In this document: in pieces, positions 41,185 to 54,295 of the stretch
Position numbering within the stretch: position 1 is the first letter of the stretch
Layout: each line of letters starts with the position of its first letter
Assembly (NCBI RefSeq): GCF_026151205.1
Contig: NC_087083.1
Coordinates: 9,173,460 to 9,237,459 of the forward strand
Direction: 5' to 3'
Source: Bolinopsis microptera
Taxonomy: Eukaryota; Ctenophora; Tentaculata; Lobata; Bolinopsidae
Length of the DNA: 64,000 nt
Notes under the pieces: model-generated
Databases searched by the model: none
Seen by the model: the letters and a program-made list of their open reading frames with translations, nothing else
What the model was told of the DNA's origin: nothing
Program-made: the position numbers and the translations under genes

Positions 41185-42175
41185 CTACTTCTACTCCAAG
41201 TTTGTTTCAATTTGGAGGGATAGGGCCTCCAGTAACGTTGGATGTACTCTTGATGTCTCGTTGATGTTGAACGGCAAGAGTAATTGAGAATTGTCCTGAT
41301 ATGATGTTCACACGTCCGATAGGTACTGTGGTAACCTTGAGCTGTTTTGGCATCGAAGGACATCGCCTCTGCCGTCCAGCCCTTTCCCATACAATCGGGT
41401 TGCTCGTAAGGTAGTTAAGTTCACAACGTATCCTCGTTGGAAGTCCGCTAGGGCAAAGCACCACGTGATTCCTACCTTCGCCCTTGGGATTTCCTCCTCT
41501 TGCTGGTGAGAGGGGATCGTTGATAGTCTCTTTTGGATTCGTTCCATAAGAACATCTTCCAACCATTTTCTTTCCGCTTGGCTGGAATAATCTGCTTGTC
41601 TTCTCTCCTCGTTGAATTCTTGGTGAGTGAGGGGCACCACATTGGACGTGTTGATCTGTCCCAGTTGATTTTCTGGGCCAATCTGATTAAAGGAGAATGA
41701 TCTGGCCCTATCTTTAGAGAGAGCAAGCTCTAGCAGTATGGGTGAGCCTTTCCGTTGGTAAGGCCCCTATTCCATTTGTTGGTGGTGTCGATTCTCATCG
41801 AACCATGTTTGGATTTCCCTATTCCGTAACTTGAGGAACTGGTGGGACGTGAAGTTTGACGGTCGTTGATCTCGTTCAGGTTCCGAAGCTTTTACTCTTT
41901 TAGTTGGTCAAGTTGATAATTTTATTTTCTGAATTAAAATCGTTGATATATTGAAATTTGAAATGTCTAAGCTATCGTTGAAAATGTTTTGTAGCATAGG
42001 GCTATTATATCAATACTGACCTTGTCAGTGTTTCTCGTTGACTTGTTATTTATTCATCATGAATGACCCTTTGATTTGTCGTTGAATTCGTTGGTACACT
42101 ATGATCCATAGTTTCCGCCTTTCCTCTAGGAAGCTCAGCTTCGTCATCTGTGTGATCGTTTGCCTATCCTCATAA
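41185..42175 (-). pseudogene. Degenerate inverted copy of the helical-protein gene and acidic N-terminus
   Basis: Reverse-complement match to 40,400-40,770, then to the tandem-unit upstream region, and finally (41,950-42,170) to the acidic ORF at 26,558-26,878. Many single-base insertions and deletions split it into short frames (41,207-41,566, 41,308-41,640, 41,472-41,726). It is useful because it joins the acidic N-terminus and the helical protein in one order: acidic part, a polar middle containing HQEFNEERRQADYSSQAERK, then MERIQKRLSTIPSHQQEE. Confidence 0.5.
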
Positions 42176-42800
42176 ATTACTGAAGAAGATATAAAAAATG
42201 AAATACAGGGTATAAATAGTGATAATAAGTTGAATAAGGCTAATAGAGAAGCAAGGTAAGTAAAATAACATTACAGTGTAGAAAAGAAGATCAAGTAAAC
42301 AAGTGGCTCATACTAATAGTGGGTAAAAGTACGTAGACACAAAACGAGTGAAATGTGAAGTGAGTCGTCACTCGTTGGTAAGGAGGACCCCGGCTTCACG
42401 TGATTGTTAACCTCGTAATGCGTAGATTAGTTGGGACGAAATATGATATTAATAACGTTACAAAAATCGTAAAAGTCTAAAAACATCAAGAGTCTACAAA
42501 CATTAACATTAACAATGTTTCGCAGCAACTCTAGATAATCAAGTTTAGCACACACAGGAAACTAGCACGAAACAAATCCGCTGGCTTTGCAGTTAAAGGC
42601 GTGAGAGTAACGCCCCATATAATCTCCCCCTATTTTTATCATATACCACCATTTCATTACACAATCAATCAATAAAATTGTTATCCGAATAAATAATATC
42701 AAACTATACCTGTCTGTCCGTGATTGTTACATTGCTCTAACATTTGCCATTATAGTTGTCGAAGGGAGTCTTTTCTATCTTCAGTAATTTGAAGAAGCCC
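42176..42800. other. Sparse region with short element remnants
   Basis: ATCAATCAATAAAATTGTTATCCGAATAAAT (two overlapping short matches) is shared with 26,050, and CCCTTCGACAACTAT near 42,760 matches the coding fragment at 25,590-25,875. No intact frame. Confidence 0.45.
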
Positions 42801-42907
42801 TTGTTGTTCCTTTCTAGCTATAAATTGAATTTTGTTATAAAATATCTCATTAATCCACCATTGCGAATGAATAAATTGAATAATAAAAATAAAAATGTCA
42901 TATTAAC

Positions 42908-43072
42908 CTGATTCCCGGCCACAGACGCTGCTACATCTTGCCTCCGCCATACACAAACTGTTTGAAATACAATTTTATAATTATACGGCAAGTTCCGCTC
43001 CAAGATCAGCTTCACATGTGTCGATACCACATTGACATAAAGGGCGAATATAACGGTATAAAAGGATTCCAT
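42908..43072 (-). CDS. Possible first exon with signal-peptide-like start
   Basis: ATG at 43,072 opens a 55-codon frame with a hydrophobic N-terminus (MESFYTVIFALYVNVVSTHV) and NLPYNYKIVFQTVCVWRRQD. It reaches CAG|GTTAAT, a plausible donor, at 42,907. It lies on the same strand as, and upstream of, the 42-25 kb element genes, so it could be the 5' exon of a secreted or membrane protein of that element. Upstream open codons to 43,150 start without ATG. No family recognised. Confidence 0.35.
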
Positions 43073-43144
43073 AGTCGGTTGGAAACGAATAGAAATGAAA
43101 CTTGGTAATAAGAAATGAAACTTGGTTACTTCTATATCTTCATT

Positions 43145-43465
43145 ATGCACTTATCTTAAGTTGGCGGAATCTGCAATACCACCGAACATCTGGCAGGAAT
43201 TCAATTTTAACTAATTATGCATGCTTCTCAACTCACACATTCACATATCTGCAGGGATAATAACTTCTTCGCTTGAGATCTCTACACTGTAACTTACTTC
43301 TCTATTAACGGGGCGGCTGGCTTATTTATTTATGTTCGTTGCATTTAATAGGACTCGCGAGTCACATGTTTTCGGAACTGCGTTATAAGGATAACACTGA
43401 ACATAAGGATTTCAGCGGTACCTTTATCTCTTTGTAATGCAGGCTGCAGGAGCTTATTACTCATA
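43145..43465. repeat. Dispersed repeat, copy 2 (copy 1 at 29,090-29,555)
   Basis: Same block order as copy 1. It ends close to the outer edge of the palindrome-associated direct repeat. Confidence 0.55.
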
Positions 43466-43654
43466 GTATAACCCCCTGAACAATAATTCTGTTTCATTGA
43501 TATTGCCTGCAGTTGGTGAGGTTGCAGAAAACAATTTTGCAGGGTTATTTATATGGCCGCGCTCTTGTATGGTATTTTCAAATTACCTTGCAGTCTTTTG
43601 GAAGTCGCGATGGGCTTCGGCGTTTGTCGCCGCCGAGGGCTCATTCATGAGCTC

Positions 43655-44400
43655 CAGTTTAGCTGGAGCTGTCCGGGAATAAAACATGAAGTATTAAGTA
43701 TTATACAGGCAATATATATTTATAGCACATATACTGTATATATACATTATACTATACTCTACAATAGATACTGTACAATATATACAGACTGTACAATCTT
43801 CCGCTCGGAAGTTTACCTAAGTTGGAAAACCCTTCCAATATTTTAGTATTGTTATAACTGTTAAAAACGTGTAAAATATACAAACAACATTTTACACAGT
43901 TGATTTACTAAGTTTTACGTCTCGTACAAACTCCCCGGTCAATCTAATCAATCGCTTTCGTTTACTCTTATCATAAATTACACATTGATCTGGAATATAA
44001 AATCTGGTTCGAGGTCCCATTTTGTAACGTTAGTATATCCTCAGTTTATTGAAGTGAAACATTTATAAATATTTTAAAAAACATCAAGCGCTGATTTGAT
44101 TCCTAACTTTAGTAGAGCTAGAAGCCCCAGGACAGTCCGAATGGACGAGGTTAAAACCCCTGTTCAGTAAACTATAAACGGGCTTCCTGGCGGAAGACTG
44201 TAATCGAGTGAAAAAAAGATAGTAGATAGATAAATAAAATAGATAGAATAATAAAATACAGTACTCTCCTGCTTCCTGGCGAATTGTCCTATTTGTTGTG
44301 TCGCCAAATAAAAATGATAAAGCGAAAGGTCAAAACTATCATCAGTATAAAGAAAGCATGTATATTTTTTAAATTTATATTCTTCTGGTAATTAATCTCT
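43655..44400. repeat. Outer left direct repeat of the palindrome region
   Basis: Shares, in order, CTGTCCGGGAATAA-type, ACTGTACAAT-CTTCCGCT, AAAACGTGTA-AA, CTGGCGGAAGACTGTAATCG and AAAACTATCATCAGTATAAA blocks with 53,700-54,175. Inverted counterparts are at 57,590-58,080 and 62,020-62,292. Roughly 150 bp near 43,970-44,120 is not in the inner copy. Confidence 0.65.
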
Positions 44401-44496
44401 TAATAATAATGTGTACATATACCCTTTAACCTTCCTCTTATACCTGAAAGTCCTCGATCCCCTCTCCTTTTTTTTGTGGTTCAATTTATTTCAATA

Positions 44497-44784
44497 CTAT
44501 TTTACATACGCACACCAGTTTCCGAACAGCGACCAATGCGGCGGATCGGATAGACCCATAAACTTCTTTGACCTCACGAATTAGTCTGCTCTGCGTTGGT
44601 CCGAGTGGTATTTTCCCACTTTCTTCGGTTCGAGGTGAAGGTCAAAAGTATCGCCGTCACGTAGTTCGCCCCAGGTTACTAGTCGTCGGCGTTTGCGTTC
44701 GTGCAACTCCGCTACGACCGTCCCGTGGTCGTCCCGAGGTGATCCCGATAACTTTACGTTTGTTTAGCCTGAGCGGCAGTCCAT
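44497..44784 (-). pseudogene. Hsp70-like N-terminus, left-arm copy, frame-broken
   Basis: Mirror image of 61,621-61,896. The ATG (44,784) and the aligned stop region are retained, but several single-base insertions (for example in the phosphate-loop codons near 44,720) destroy the frame. Confidence 0.6.
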
Positions 44785-44800
44785 GGTTTAGTCAGACGTA

Positions 44801-46019
44801 CTTTATCTAACCATAACCCCCGCGACAGGGGGACCAGCTATCTCGCTGAAATGAAAAACCCCAGATCCAAACCACTTTGGTATGACACTCCTCATGACTG
44901 AAACAAGGCCGGCTGTATCGTAAACATTTTAACACTTCGTCGTTGGAGTGTTCTCTTCAGCACTGAATCATTAGTAGTAAAAGAACTGAAAAGCACTGAA
45001 AAGCACAGAATCATTATATAAGGAAAAGAATCTGCGATGGGTGCAATACGAGGTTTTGCAGGTTCTGTGGCTTTTTAGTGGTACAGTGGACTGTGTAAAG
45101 TGATGAATGAAATTTCGCTGCGTTGCTGACAAAAATGTGATAATTTTTATCATTTTTGAAGCAAAATTTCGTTTAGCATGTAACAGATTCAACTGATATA
45201 CCGCCTGGCGCCTACCGGTGGAGTGACTGGTGACTTACTTCTTTTTAGATATAAGCAAGTCAGATAGGACTTCTTAAATCAACTAAATAATTGTAATCTA
45301 CAAGACATAATAAATAACTACCTAATTGTTCATATACAGTCAGACTATAATGGAACAGTTAAATATAATTGTAATAATAATTAGTAATAGTTTTTTTTCA
45401 TCCTACACACGGTGAAATAAGGTTAGAAACATAAACTTATCAACAACAGGCCTCTCTTATTTATCTGTTAAAAACCCACAATAGACAAATCGCAAACTAC
45501 AAAATGACCGAAGCTGAACTCACTTTCTTTTATACGGCATATTAAGTCGTATCAAGCTTCTCTATTATCACTAAACATTTAGTAAATTGACGTAAATTGT
45601 AAAATCGATGGTAAAACCAGAAAACAATCTGCCTTTATTTTTTAATTTGTAAAAGATAATCTTAGTACTTATCAAGAAGTTTATATTTGAGATATTTCCG
45701 ATGTAACAGTATTTGATGTGCCGTCAATTTCATAGCTGCAAAGACCAGAAGCCTGAAGCTGTGCGAATGAAGAAACGCTAACAAAACCCCGTTTCTGCGT
45801 TTTGCGCTACATTGACCAGAGAGGTTAAATGTTTTATTTTTGTTTTCATCTTTATGACCTACCGCCCTGTGAGGAAATTGTAAGCTAAGAAATTTTATAA
45901 ACTTATGAACACCATGTTTTTTCTTTCGGAAGAAAATTGATAAAATATAATTATAATTAGTTTAGGCAAAAAGGATCATCGTAAAGTGGGAACTCGCGTA
46001 AATAAGGTATACTATTTAC
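44801..46019. other. Palindrome arm DNA without a supported gene
   Basis: Mirrors 60,400-61,600. No frame is shared between the two arms. Confidence 0.45.
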
Positions 46020-46310
46020 CATGGCCTTGCAATACATCGCTTGTTCAGAAACAAGATCGATAAGACCTGCAATCTTCCATGTACGTCCTTTGCATGGCCT
46101 CCCACCTCTCCGCTAAGCACATTATCTCAAGACTTGCTTTAATTTCGATTAAAAATTTCGCTCTATATTTATCATTGGATCGATCAGGAAATTTTTAGTT
46201 ACAATACGGCGAACAAACGAAAAGGGGGTGTCGCCTTCCCCTTCATAGCGCGGAAAGTGATTTGCAACACCGGGAACATAGGGAGATGAAGAATAAGGAC
46301 ATGGAATACT
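46020..46310 (-). pseudogene. Left-arm copy of the ExK-motif protein exon, frame-broken
   Basis: Reverse complement of 60,121-60,396 with many one-base changes. No single open frame spans it. Confidence 0.55.
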
Positions 46311-47135
46311 ATGTTGAAAGGTGTAGGTTTAAAATATTACTATAATGTAATGAGAGAAATACGATGGGCAAGAATAATTAAGAGAAAGGGAAACGATAAG
46401 AATAAATTCAAGATAGTAGGAATAATTATATATATAGAAAGTAGAAAATATTAACATTTAATTGGCTCAGATGAAATAAGGTAAAATATGGACTTGGCAA
46501 GAAGAGCAGGGTGGTAAAAGGGAACGAGGTTGGAGTCAGGGATCACGGACAGCAGTTCGCGGAGTTCGATGAAGATAGATAGTCTAGAGAAAGGAGGTCT
46601 ACTTAGAAATGAAGAAAAATGAGAAGGGAAGGAATGAAGCCGGATATATACATGGGGTAGCTGTAGGTTTTGTTTTTTTTTTTTCAAAACAAAACACACC
46701 CGCTTTCCTTACAAAACAAACGTCTAGACCCTGACAACCTCGTTCCCCCCTCCCGCCCCCCCCAATATTTTCCTTTAAACAAAATATACCCTTCTTTCCC
46801 TTCATAACAACAACATTTAAAATCAATCCTACTTTAAATTTCCCTATAACTTTCAATTAAAGCAATGAATGACAAAGTTTTACGTGCAGGTTTCCCGAAG
46901 ACTATCCTCTGCCTGAGGTGGAAAGAATAAAATCTATATGTGCATAATATCAACGATACATTTAAGTGTTTATAAACACTTTTCGTGCTTACCCACCATG
47001 CGTCGAGTACAACAGGTCTTCATCTTCCTGTTGACGCGCTGTCGTCGCTTTGTGGCGGTCGCTGTCGTAGTCACTTGTCGTCGATGACCGGCGTTCCCTT
47101 CCACGGCTCGTCCTGCGTAGCTATGGCTACTTTAT

Positions 47136-50100
47136 AATATATTTATCATATATATTAATGAATATATATATATATATATATTAATTTTTAATTTATTATT
47201 ATTATTAATTTTATAAATAATATTTTTAATATAATTTATAAATTATTATATAAAAAATATTATATATATATTATTTTATATAATTTATATAATATATATG
47301 TTTTAATAATTATTGATATTTTTTATATATTATATTAAACTTTATATAAATAATTTATATAATAATTATAATATTATATTTTATTATGATCTATTTATAT
47401 TCTTATTATTATATAATAATAATATTATTATATATTATCTATTATTTATTATATGTAAAATTTTAATATTATATATATTTTTAATTATTATATATATTAA
47501 TTATTCTTTTTTTTATTTTTATTATATTAATATTTTTATATGATATTTATATATTTAATAATTTATATAATAATATATAATTTTATATTAATATATTATA
47601 TATATATTAATATTATTTTAAATTAAATATAATTATTTATATAATTTATAATTATAATATATATTATTTATTAATATTATATTATTTTTTATATATTTTA
47701 TATAATCATATTTTATATATTATATATATATTAGTTTTATTTTTTATTATGTATAAATTATTATAATAATTTATATATATATATAATAATTATATATTAT
47801 TTTTATATATTAATTTAAAATGCATATTATATAATTAATAATTTATTTTATACTATATACTTTATAATTATTATTTTGTTAATATATATATTTTAATTTC
47901 ATTTATTTTATGATAATAATATATTTATTATTATATATAATTATAATAAATATTTTATATATATAGGAGTAATATTATTATTATATATATAATTATAATT
48001 TTTAGTAATATATTATATTTTATATTATAATATATTTTATAAAATTATAATTATTTTTAATATAATTATATTAATATATGATTTATATATTTAATAGTTA
48101 TTTAATATATATTATTTATATATATTATATTTTATAATATATATATTATTTTATATTTTATTTTTCATTAATTAATATTAATTATTATATATTAAATTTA
48201 TGATTTTTTAAAAATATATTATATTATTATTAATATTTATTAAATTTATTTTTTATAACATATTAATATAAATTATTATTATTTTTTCATTATTATTATA
48301 TATAATTTTTATTTTATATTTATAATTTATATATTGATCTTATTTTTATAAAATTATAATTTATATTTTATATATTTAACATTATATTGTATAATAAAAT
48401 ATTTATATAAATAATATTTATATTAAATAAAAAATATATTATATATTTTTTATTTTATATAATATTTATTTTCTATTATAATTTTAAATTAATATATTAA
48501 ATAATTATAAATTATTTTAGATTTATAATATTTTATAATATTATTATTTTATTAATCTTATTATTTATTTATTTAATATATATATATTTATATATTATTA
48601 TATATATTATAATATAAATATTTTATCTTATCTAAATTATTTATATTATAATAATTTAATATTATTATATATAAATCATTCTATTAATATATATTTTATA
48701 TTAATTTATATTTTTTAGTTTTTATATTTATATTTATATAAATTATATTATTATATATATTAATATTAAATTAATATATATAATATTTATGAAATTTATA
48801 TATATTATATTATTATTATTTATTCTTATATATATATTTATTTTTTATTATTATTTCCATATTTTTTATAATATATATATATTATATATTATTAATAATA
48901 ATATAATTTAAAATATAAATTATATTTATATTTTTTATATTATTTTTTATATATATAAATATTTATTTATTATTATATATATAAATATATTGATATTTAT
49001 TATTTAATTATATTATATTTTTTATTTTTTAAAATTATATATATAATTATTATTAATATTATTATCTTTTATATATTTTTATATATAATAATATTAACGA
49101 TATATATATATATAATTATTCAATTATTTAATATTTTATATTTTATATATATATATATTATATATTTTTATTATAATTTAATATTTTTAATATATATTAT
49201 CTATTATTTATATATAATAAATTATTTTATAATATTATATTATATTTATTTATTATATATATAATTTATTTTTATATTTTAATTTATAAATATTATTTTA
49301 TATATGATTAATTATTATATATATTATTTAATATTTATTTATTTATTATATTATTTAATATAATATTATTATTAAATATTCTAATTTAATTTTTTAATAA
49401 TTTTATTAAAATATTATATTATTATACTTAATATAAATTTATTATATATATATATTATAATATATATATTCTATATTTATAATTATTTATATTATTATTT
49501 ATTTTTATTATTATATATAAATATATTTTTTTTTTATATATTATTATTATATTTTATTTTTTTTAATATATAAATAATATTATTATAATATATTTTATAT
49601 TTAATATTAATTATTATAATATTATATATATTTCTATTATTTTATGTAATTATATATTATATTATATTAAATTTTATAATAATAAATTATTAATTATAAT
49701 AAAATTTTTTTAATATATTTTAATATATTATATATAATATAAATTATCAATAAATAAAATAATTTTCTCTATTATATAATATTTATTTTATTATTTATAT
49801 TTATTATTATTAATTATATAGTATTATTTTTTATTTTTATCATATTTTTTTACTTATTTATTATATATATTATTTAATATATATTTTAATATTATATTAT
49901 AATAATATTATATTATTTATTAAATTAATATTATCAATAATTTAATATAATTATATTATATATTATTTATATAATATATAATATAATATTAATTTTTAAT
50001 TATATATTTTATATATTCTTATTATTATATAAATATATATTATAATATATTAAAATATATAAATATATTGATTTTTATTTTAAATTATAAATTATATATA

Positions 50101-52485
50101 ATTATTATATTATTATTATTAAATATATATTTTTTTTCTTATTTTCATTTTTAAGATCTTATATATATAATTTTATAAAAATTATAAAAATATTATAAAT
50201 TTAATATTTTTTTATATTTTTATAAATATTTATTCTATTAATCTAATATATATATTTAAATTTTATAATTTTTTTATTATATTTTATTATATTATGGATA
50301 TAATTATATTTTTTTATATATTTTATTAATATATTTATATTAAATAAATATTTAATATTATTTAATTATTAAAATTTTATTTTTATTAAATTTATATATA
50401 ATATTTCAATTAATAATTAATAATAAAATTATTATATATAATATATATATAATATATAATATAATTATATTAAAATTAATTAAATATTTAAATTTTTTTT
50501 TATATAATTATAATTTTATATTATATTTTATATATATTATTATATATTAATTATTCAATATATTGTAATTTTTTATTATAATTTATTTATTATTATAATT
50601 AATTTATATAAAATTTAAAAAATATATTATAATATTTTATTAAAAATTTTATTTTATATATATTTTTATATATAATTATATATATTATATTATTTATTTT
50701 ATTATTTTTTTATTTATAATCATTATATATATATGATTTATTTTTTAAATTATATTTCTATATATATAATTCTTTTCTTTAGAATTTTATAATACTTATA
50801 ATATTTAATTTTTATTTATTATATTAATATATTTATATATTTATTATATATATCAAAATATTTTATAATAATTTTAATATTTTATATCCTATACAAAATA
50901 CATAATATAATTAATATATTAATAAAATATATATATTTAACATTTACTATTATTATAATAATTTTTTATATATAAATTTATTAAATATTTTATATAATTC
51001 ATAAATATATATCAACATTATAAAAACTTAAATAATATATCTATTATTATATATTATAATTATATAATATCATATATCATTTTAATTTATATTTATTAAT
51101 TATTATATATATTTTATTTTTTATTTCATTTTTTTATATTAATTTATGTTAAATTTATTATAAATTATTATAATATATAAATAATAAATATATATATAAT
51201 ATATTATATTTTATATATTTTTTTTAATTATTTTATTTTTATATTTTATATATATAATTATAATTAATAATTATTATATATAATATATAAATTATAATAT
51301 AAATTTATGGGGGGAATTGAATATATAGGCTGCTGATATATATTATTGGCAGTAATAGTATTCTATCTTCATATAAATATGGCTAGATAGAGTGAGGGCA
51401 TACGTCATACGTAGCAGGTGACTCTATAAAATTATTAATCTTTTAGTATATTTATGTTGTATATATTATATATTTTTTTATTTCTATTTTTATATTATCT
51501 CTGTAGGAGTGGGAGGGGGGGGGGGGGGGGGGGGGGGGTGGGGGGGAGTTTTAATATGGGGGAGTGATATGTGAGATGTGTAAGGACTATTATGTGAGCG
51601 TATTATTTAAAAAAAAAATTTAAAAAATATTATATTATATGTAGGTTATTATATTATTATATAATTATAATATTATTTATATAATTTAAAAATATTTTAT
51701 TATTTTATAATTTATATATATATTAAAATAATATTTTTTTTATAATTATATTATATATTATTTTATTTTATATAAATATATATTATTTAAATATTTTATT
51801 TCTTATATTAAAAATATTTATTTATTAATATAATTAATTATTTATAATATATAATTAAATAATATATAAAAAATATATTTATATTATTATATTTTATATT
51901 ATTAATTATATTTATTATGTTTTTTTTTGTTGTAATATAATATAATAAGAATTATATATTTTATAATATTGTTATTTGAATATTATTTCTTTTTTTTATA
52001 TTAATTTTATATATTATTATTATATAATTTAATTTATTATATATATTTTTAGTATATTATTTATATATTATATCTATATTAATTTAAAAAAAAATATATA
52101 TTATAAATATTATATAATATTATAAATTAATTATATTATAATATATTTATAATATTTATATTTTAATTTATATATATTATTTTATTAATTATAATTATAT
52201 ATTATTCTTTTTAATTTAATTTTTTTTATATATATTTAATATATATTAATTTATATAATATTTTATTTATATATATTATATTTATATAATTATTATTATT
52301 ATATTTTATATTTAAATTATATTATTTATATAGTAATAATAATTATATATTTGATTTTATATATATTATTATAATAAATATTTATATTTTTTTTTATTTT
52401 AATTTGTTGTGGGGGGGTTTTGGCCCGGGGGTTATCTGGCACTTCTGTCCCTCAGAGAGACATCGCTAGATGTGTGGCAGGATCG
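47136..52485. repeat. ~5.35-kb A+T-only block present in one arm only
   Basis: Almost every base from 47,136 to 51,300 and from 51,640 to 52,400 is A or T, in irregular TA/TTA/ATT strings without a visible repeat period. The right arm lacks it entirely: GGGTTCCG joins directly to ATAAAGTAGCC at about 59,303. Long frames inside (e.g. 47,313-47,543) are composition artefacts. The last ~85 bp (52,400-52,485) are normal-complexity DNA also missing from the right arm. Confidence 0.85.
51301..51640. other. G-rich island inside the A+T block
   Basis: About 340 bp of mixed sequence with a G run of about 30 near 51,510-51,540 and GGGGGAG stretches. It contains a TACGTCATACGTAGCAGG-type word but no ORF. 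It has no match elsewhere in the window. Confidence 0.7.
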
Positions 52486-52599
52486 GGCGAACCCCTCAGG
52501 GTACTTTCTCGATGATCGGAGAAGCGCCTCATCGGCTCCCGGCGTCGGTACCGTCTTTAACTTGGAATTAGCCCGACAACACCGAAAGTCATGTAGCAT
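52432..52599 (-). CDS. Small ORF at the inner edge of the A+T block
   Basis: ATG at 52,599 to TAA at 52,432, 55 residues, basic and serine/arginine-rich (CCRANSKLKTVPTPGADEAL; SCHTSSDVSLRDRSAR). The right-arm counterpart (59,189 onward) is broken after about 25 codons and lacks the last ~18 residues, because that DNA is absent there. It may be an exon cut by the event that inserted or deleted the A+T block. Function unknown. Confidence 0.3.
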   Translation of the reverse strand: MLHDFRCCRANSKLKTVPTPGADEALLRSSRKYPEGFARSCHTSSDVSLRDRSAR

Positions 52600-52732
52600 A
52601 TAACATGATGCATTTTGATTAAGGCTTTATTTCTTCCCCCCCCCCCCCCATTATTTCTTTAAACAAAATAAACCCCTCTTCCCTCAATACAACCACATTT
52701 AAAATCAGATAAATGTCCTATACTCGCCCTCT

Positions 52733-53135
52733 TGTTCCCACCTTGTCCCTTCCTCTATCCTACAACAGTCTTTAATGATCGGTGTCCCCTTCGATCCGCA
52801 TTTTGTAGTACACCTACCGACTTTGTTATGAGAAATCCCTCGATACATGGCTTTCTTGGCGTACAGCTAACATAACCATCATAACCCTCTCTGTTCCTCC
52901 TAACATACCTCCTCTTTTTATTCTTATCGTTTTTAAAAGCAGGGGGCCACTCAGTTGTTGTCGGACCCACGATAGCTGAATATGAATATCGGGTTGTTGT
53001 TTGAGGTGGTAGATCTTCTCAGAGATTTACCTCCCTTTTACTTATTAACGTGCTGGATTGACAGCGCATTATTGTTATAACTCTGCTTTCCCGTCGTCAT
53101 ATAAAGCACGCCAGCCTCTGAATCCAAAAAGAAAT
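52733..53135 (-). pseudogene. CCHC zinc-knuckle protein, left-arm copy
   Basis: Mirror of 58,664-59,127. The basic stretch (KNDKNKKRRYVRRNREGY) is open in frame from 52,970, but one-base indels split the knuckle codons. Confidence 0.5.
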
Positions 53136-53699
53136 TAAATATATGCAGTATAAAGATTATTAGAGTAGAAAGTTTCCGTTATAACACGTGATTAAAACAG
53201 ATAACTGAAAATGAACTACCTTGAGGTGCTACCATGATCTTGAGTACTACTCCGAGCTACACTATTTTAGATTATTCAAGTAAATACACCGAGTTATGTT
53301 GGTGACTCAAGGAAGTTAATGAAGGTCCAAAAGATCAAGATATGCATTAGACATTATAAAAAAATAATTATAAACCATAACTAAACGGCACAAGCGCAAA
53401 TCGACTGATTGGTGTAAATAATTGGATAGACTAAAGACCTGGCATGTTTTACGAGATAGAATTAGACTCGTGTAACGTGTTCTTATATAAAAGTAAAATA
53501 TCACTGATAGTTTCTATTAATAGATAAATCCTACGATGCTCACCAATCTCCTCTTCTGAAAAGAATAATAATTATTATTGATCGAGCTCGAGGAACTATT
53601 TTAGATACCCGGGACACATATACATAGTTACGATACAGTTGACTTATAGATTAATTGTAAATAAATCCTAACTATATTAGTTAGGAGTAATCCAAATTA

Positions 53700-54175
53700 G
53701 TTTTAGTTTAGCTGAGCCGTCCGGGAATTACATGAAATATTAGTATTATACTAGCAATAAAATTATATACATACTGTACAATCCTTCCGCTTCAGTTTAG
53801 ATAAGTTTGAAACCCTCCTGGCTCCAATATTTTATATATTATAGTATTGCTAAAAAGCTAAAAACGTGTAGAATATATAACAAACATTTACCACCGTTTA
53901 CTAAATTTCGCCTCTCGGTACCCGATTGGAACCCGCCTTAAGGTTAAACACAGTTCATAAACTACGGTCCCTGGCGGAAGACTGTAATCGAGGAAAAGAA
54001 AGATAGTAAAAGATAATAAAATAGATTAGAAATAATAAAATGAATACTCCACAATTCTAACTCTCCTTTTCCCTGTTTCTCCTTCACCAAGTTTTACTCT
54101 CTCACCATATAGGAATATAAGTTAAAATTAAATAAGCAATAATAAAGCCCGGTCCAAAACTATCATCAGTATAAA
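53700..54175. repeat. Inner left direct repeat
   Basis: Second copy of 43,655-44,400 in the same orientation, with its inner boundary at the coding segment 54,121-54,295. Confidence 0.65.
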
Positions 54176-54295
54176 TAGGCAAGTATATTCGAACGGTCCC
54201 CCCGACACTTTTGTTGACGATTTTGTCGTCCCTCGTCAAGGTACTGTCAATCTCCCTGGCGTCTGTAGTTGACAAATCCGTCTGTCGGCGGTCAT
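54121..54295 (-). pseudogene. Tail-anchored small protein, left-arm copy, frame-broken
   Basis: Mirror of 57,493-57,663, with ATG at 54,295. Several one-base differences shift the frame before the membrane segment. Confidence 0.55.

Noticed and set aside
43985..44035. Possible tRNA B box (GGTTCGAGGTCC)
   Set aside because: No matching A box or acceptor stem at the right distance.
47313..47543. ORF of 76 residues in the A+T block
   Set aside because: Composition artefact: the peptide is only I, Y, N, F, L and similar AT-codon residues.
47136..52485. A+T block as an inserted mitochondrial genome piece
   Set aside because: No tRNA, rRNA or cytochrome-like coding sequence is present and A+T is higher than normal mitochondrial coding DNA.
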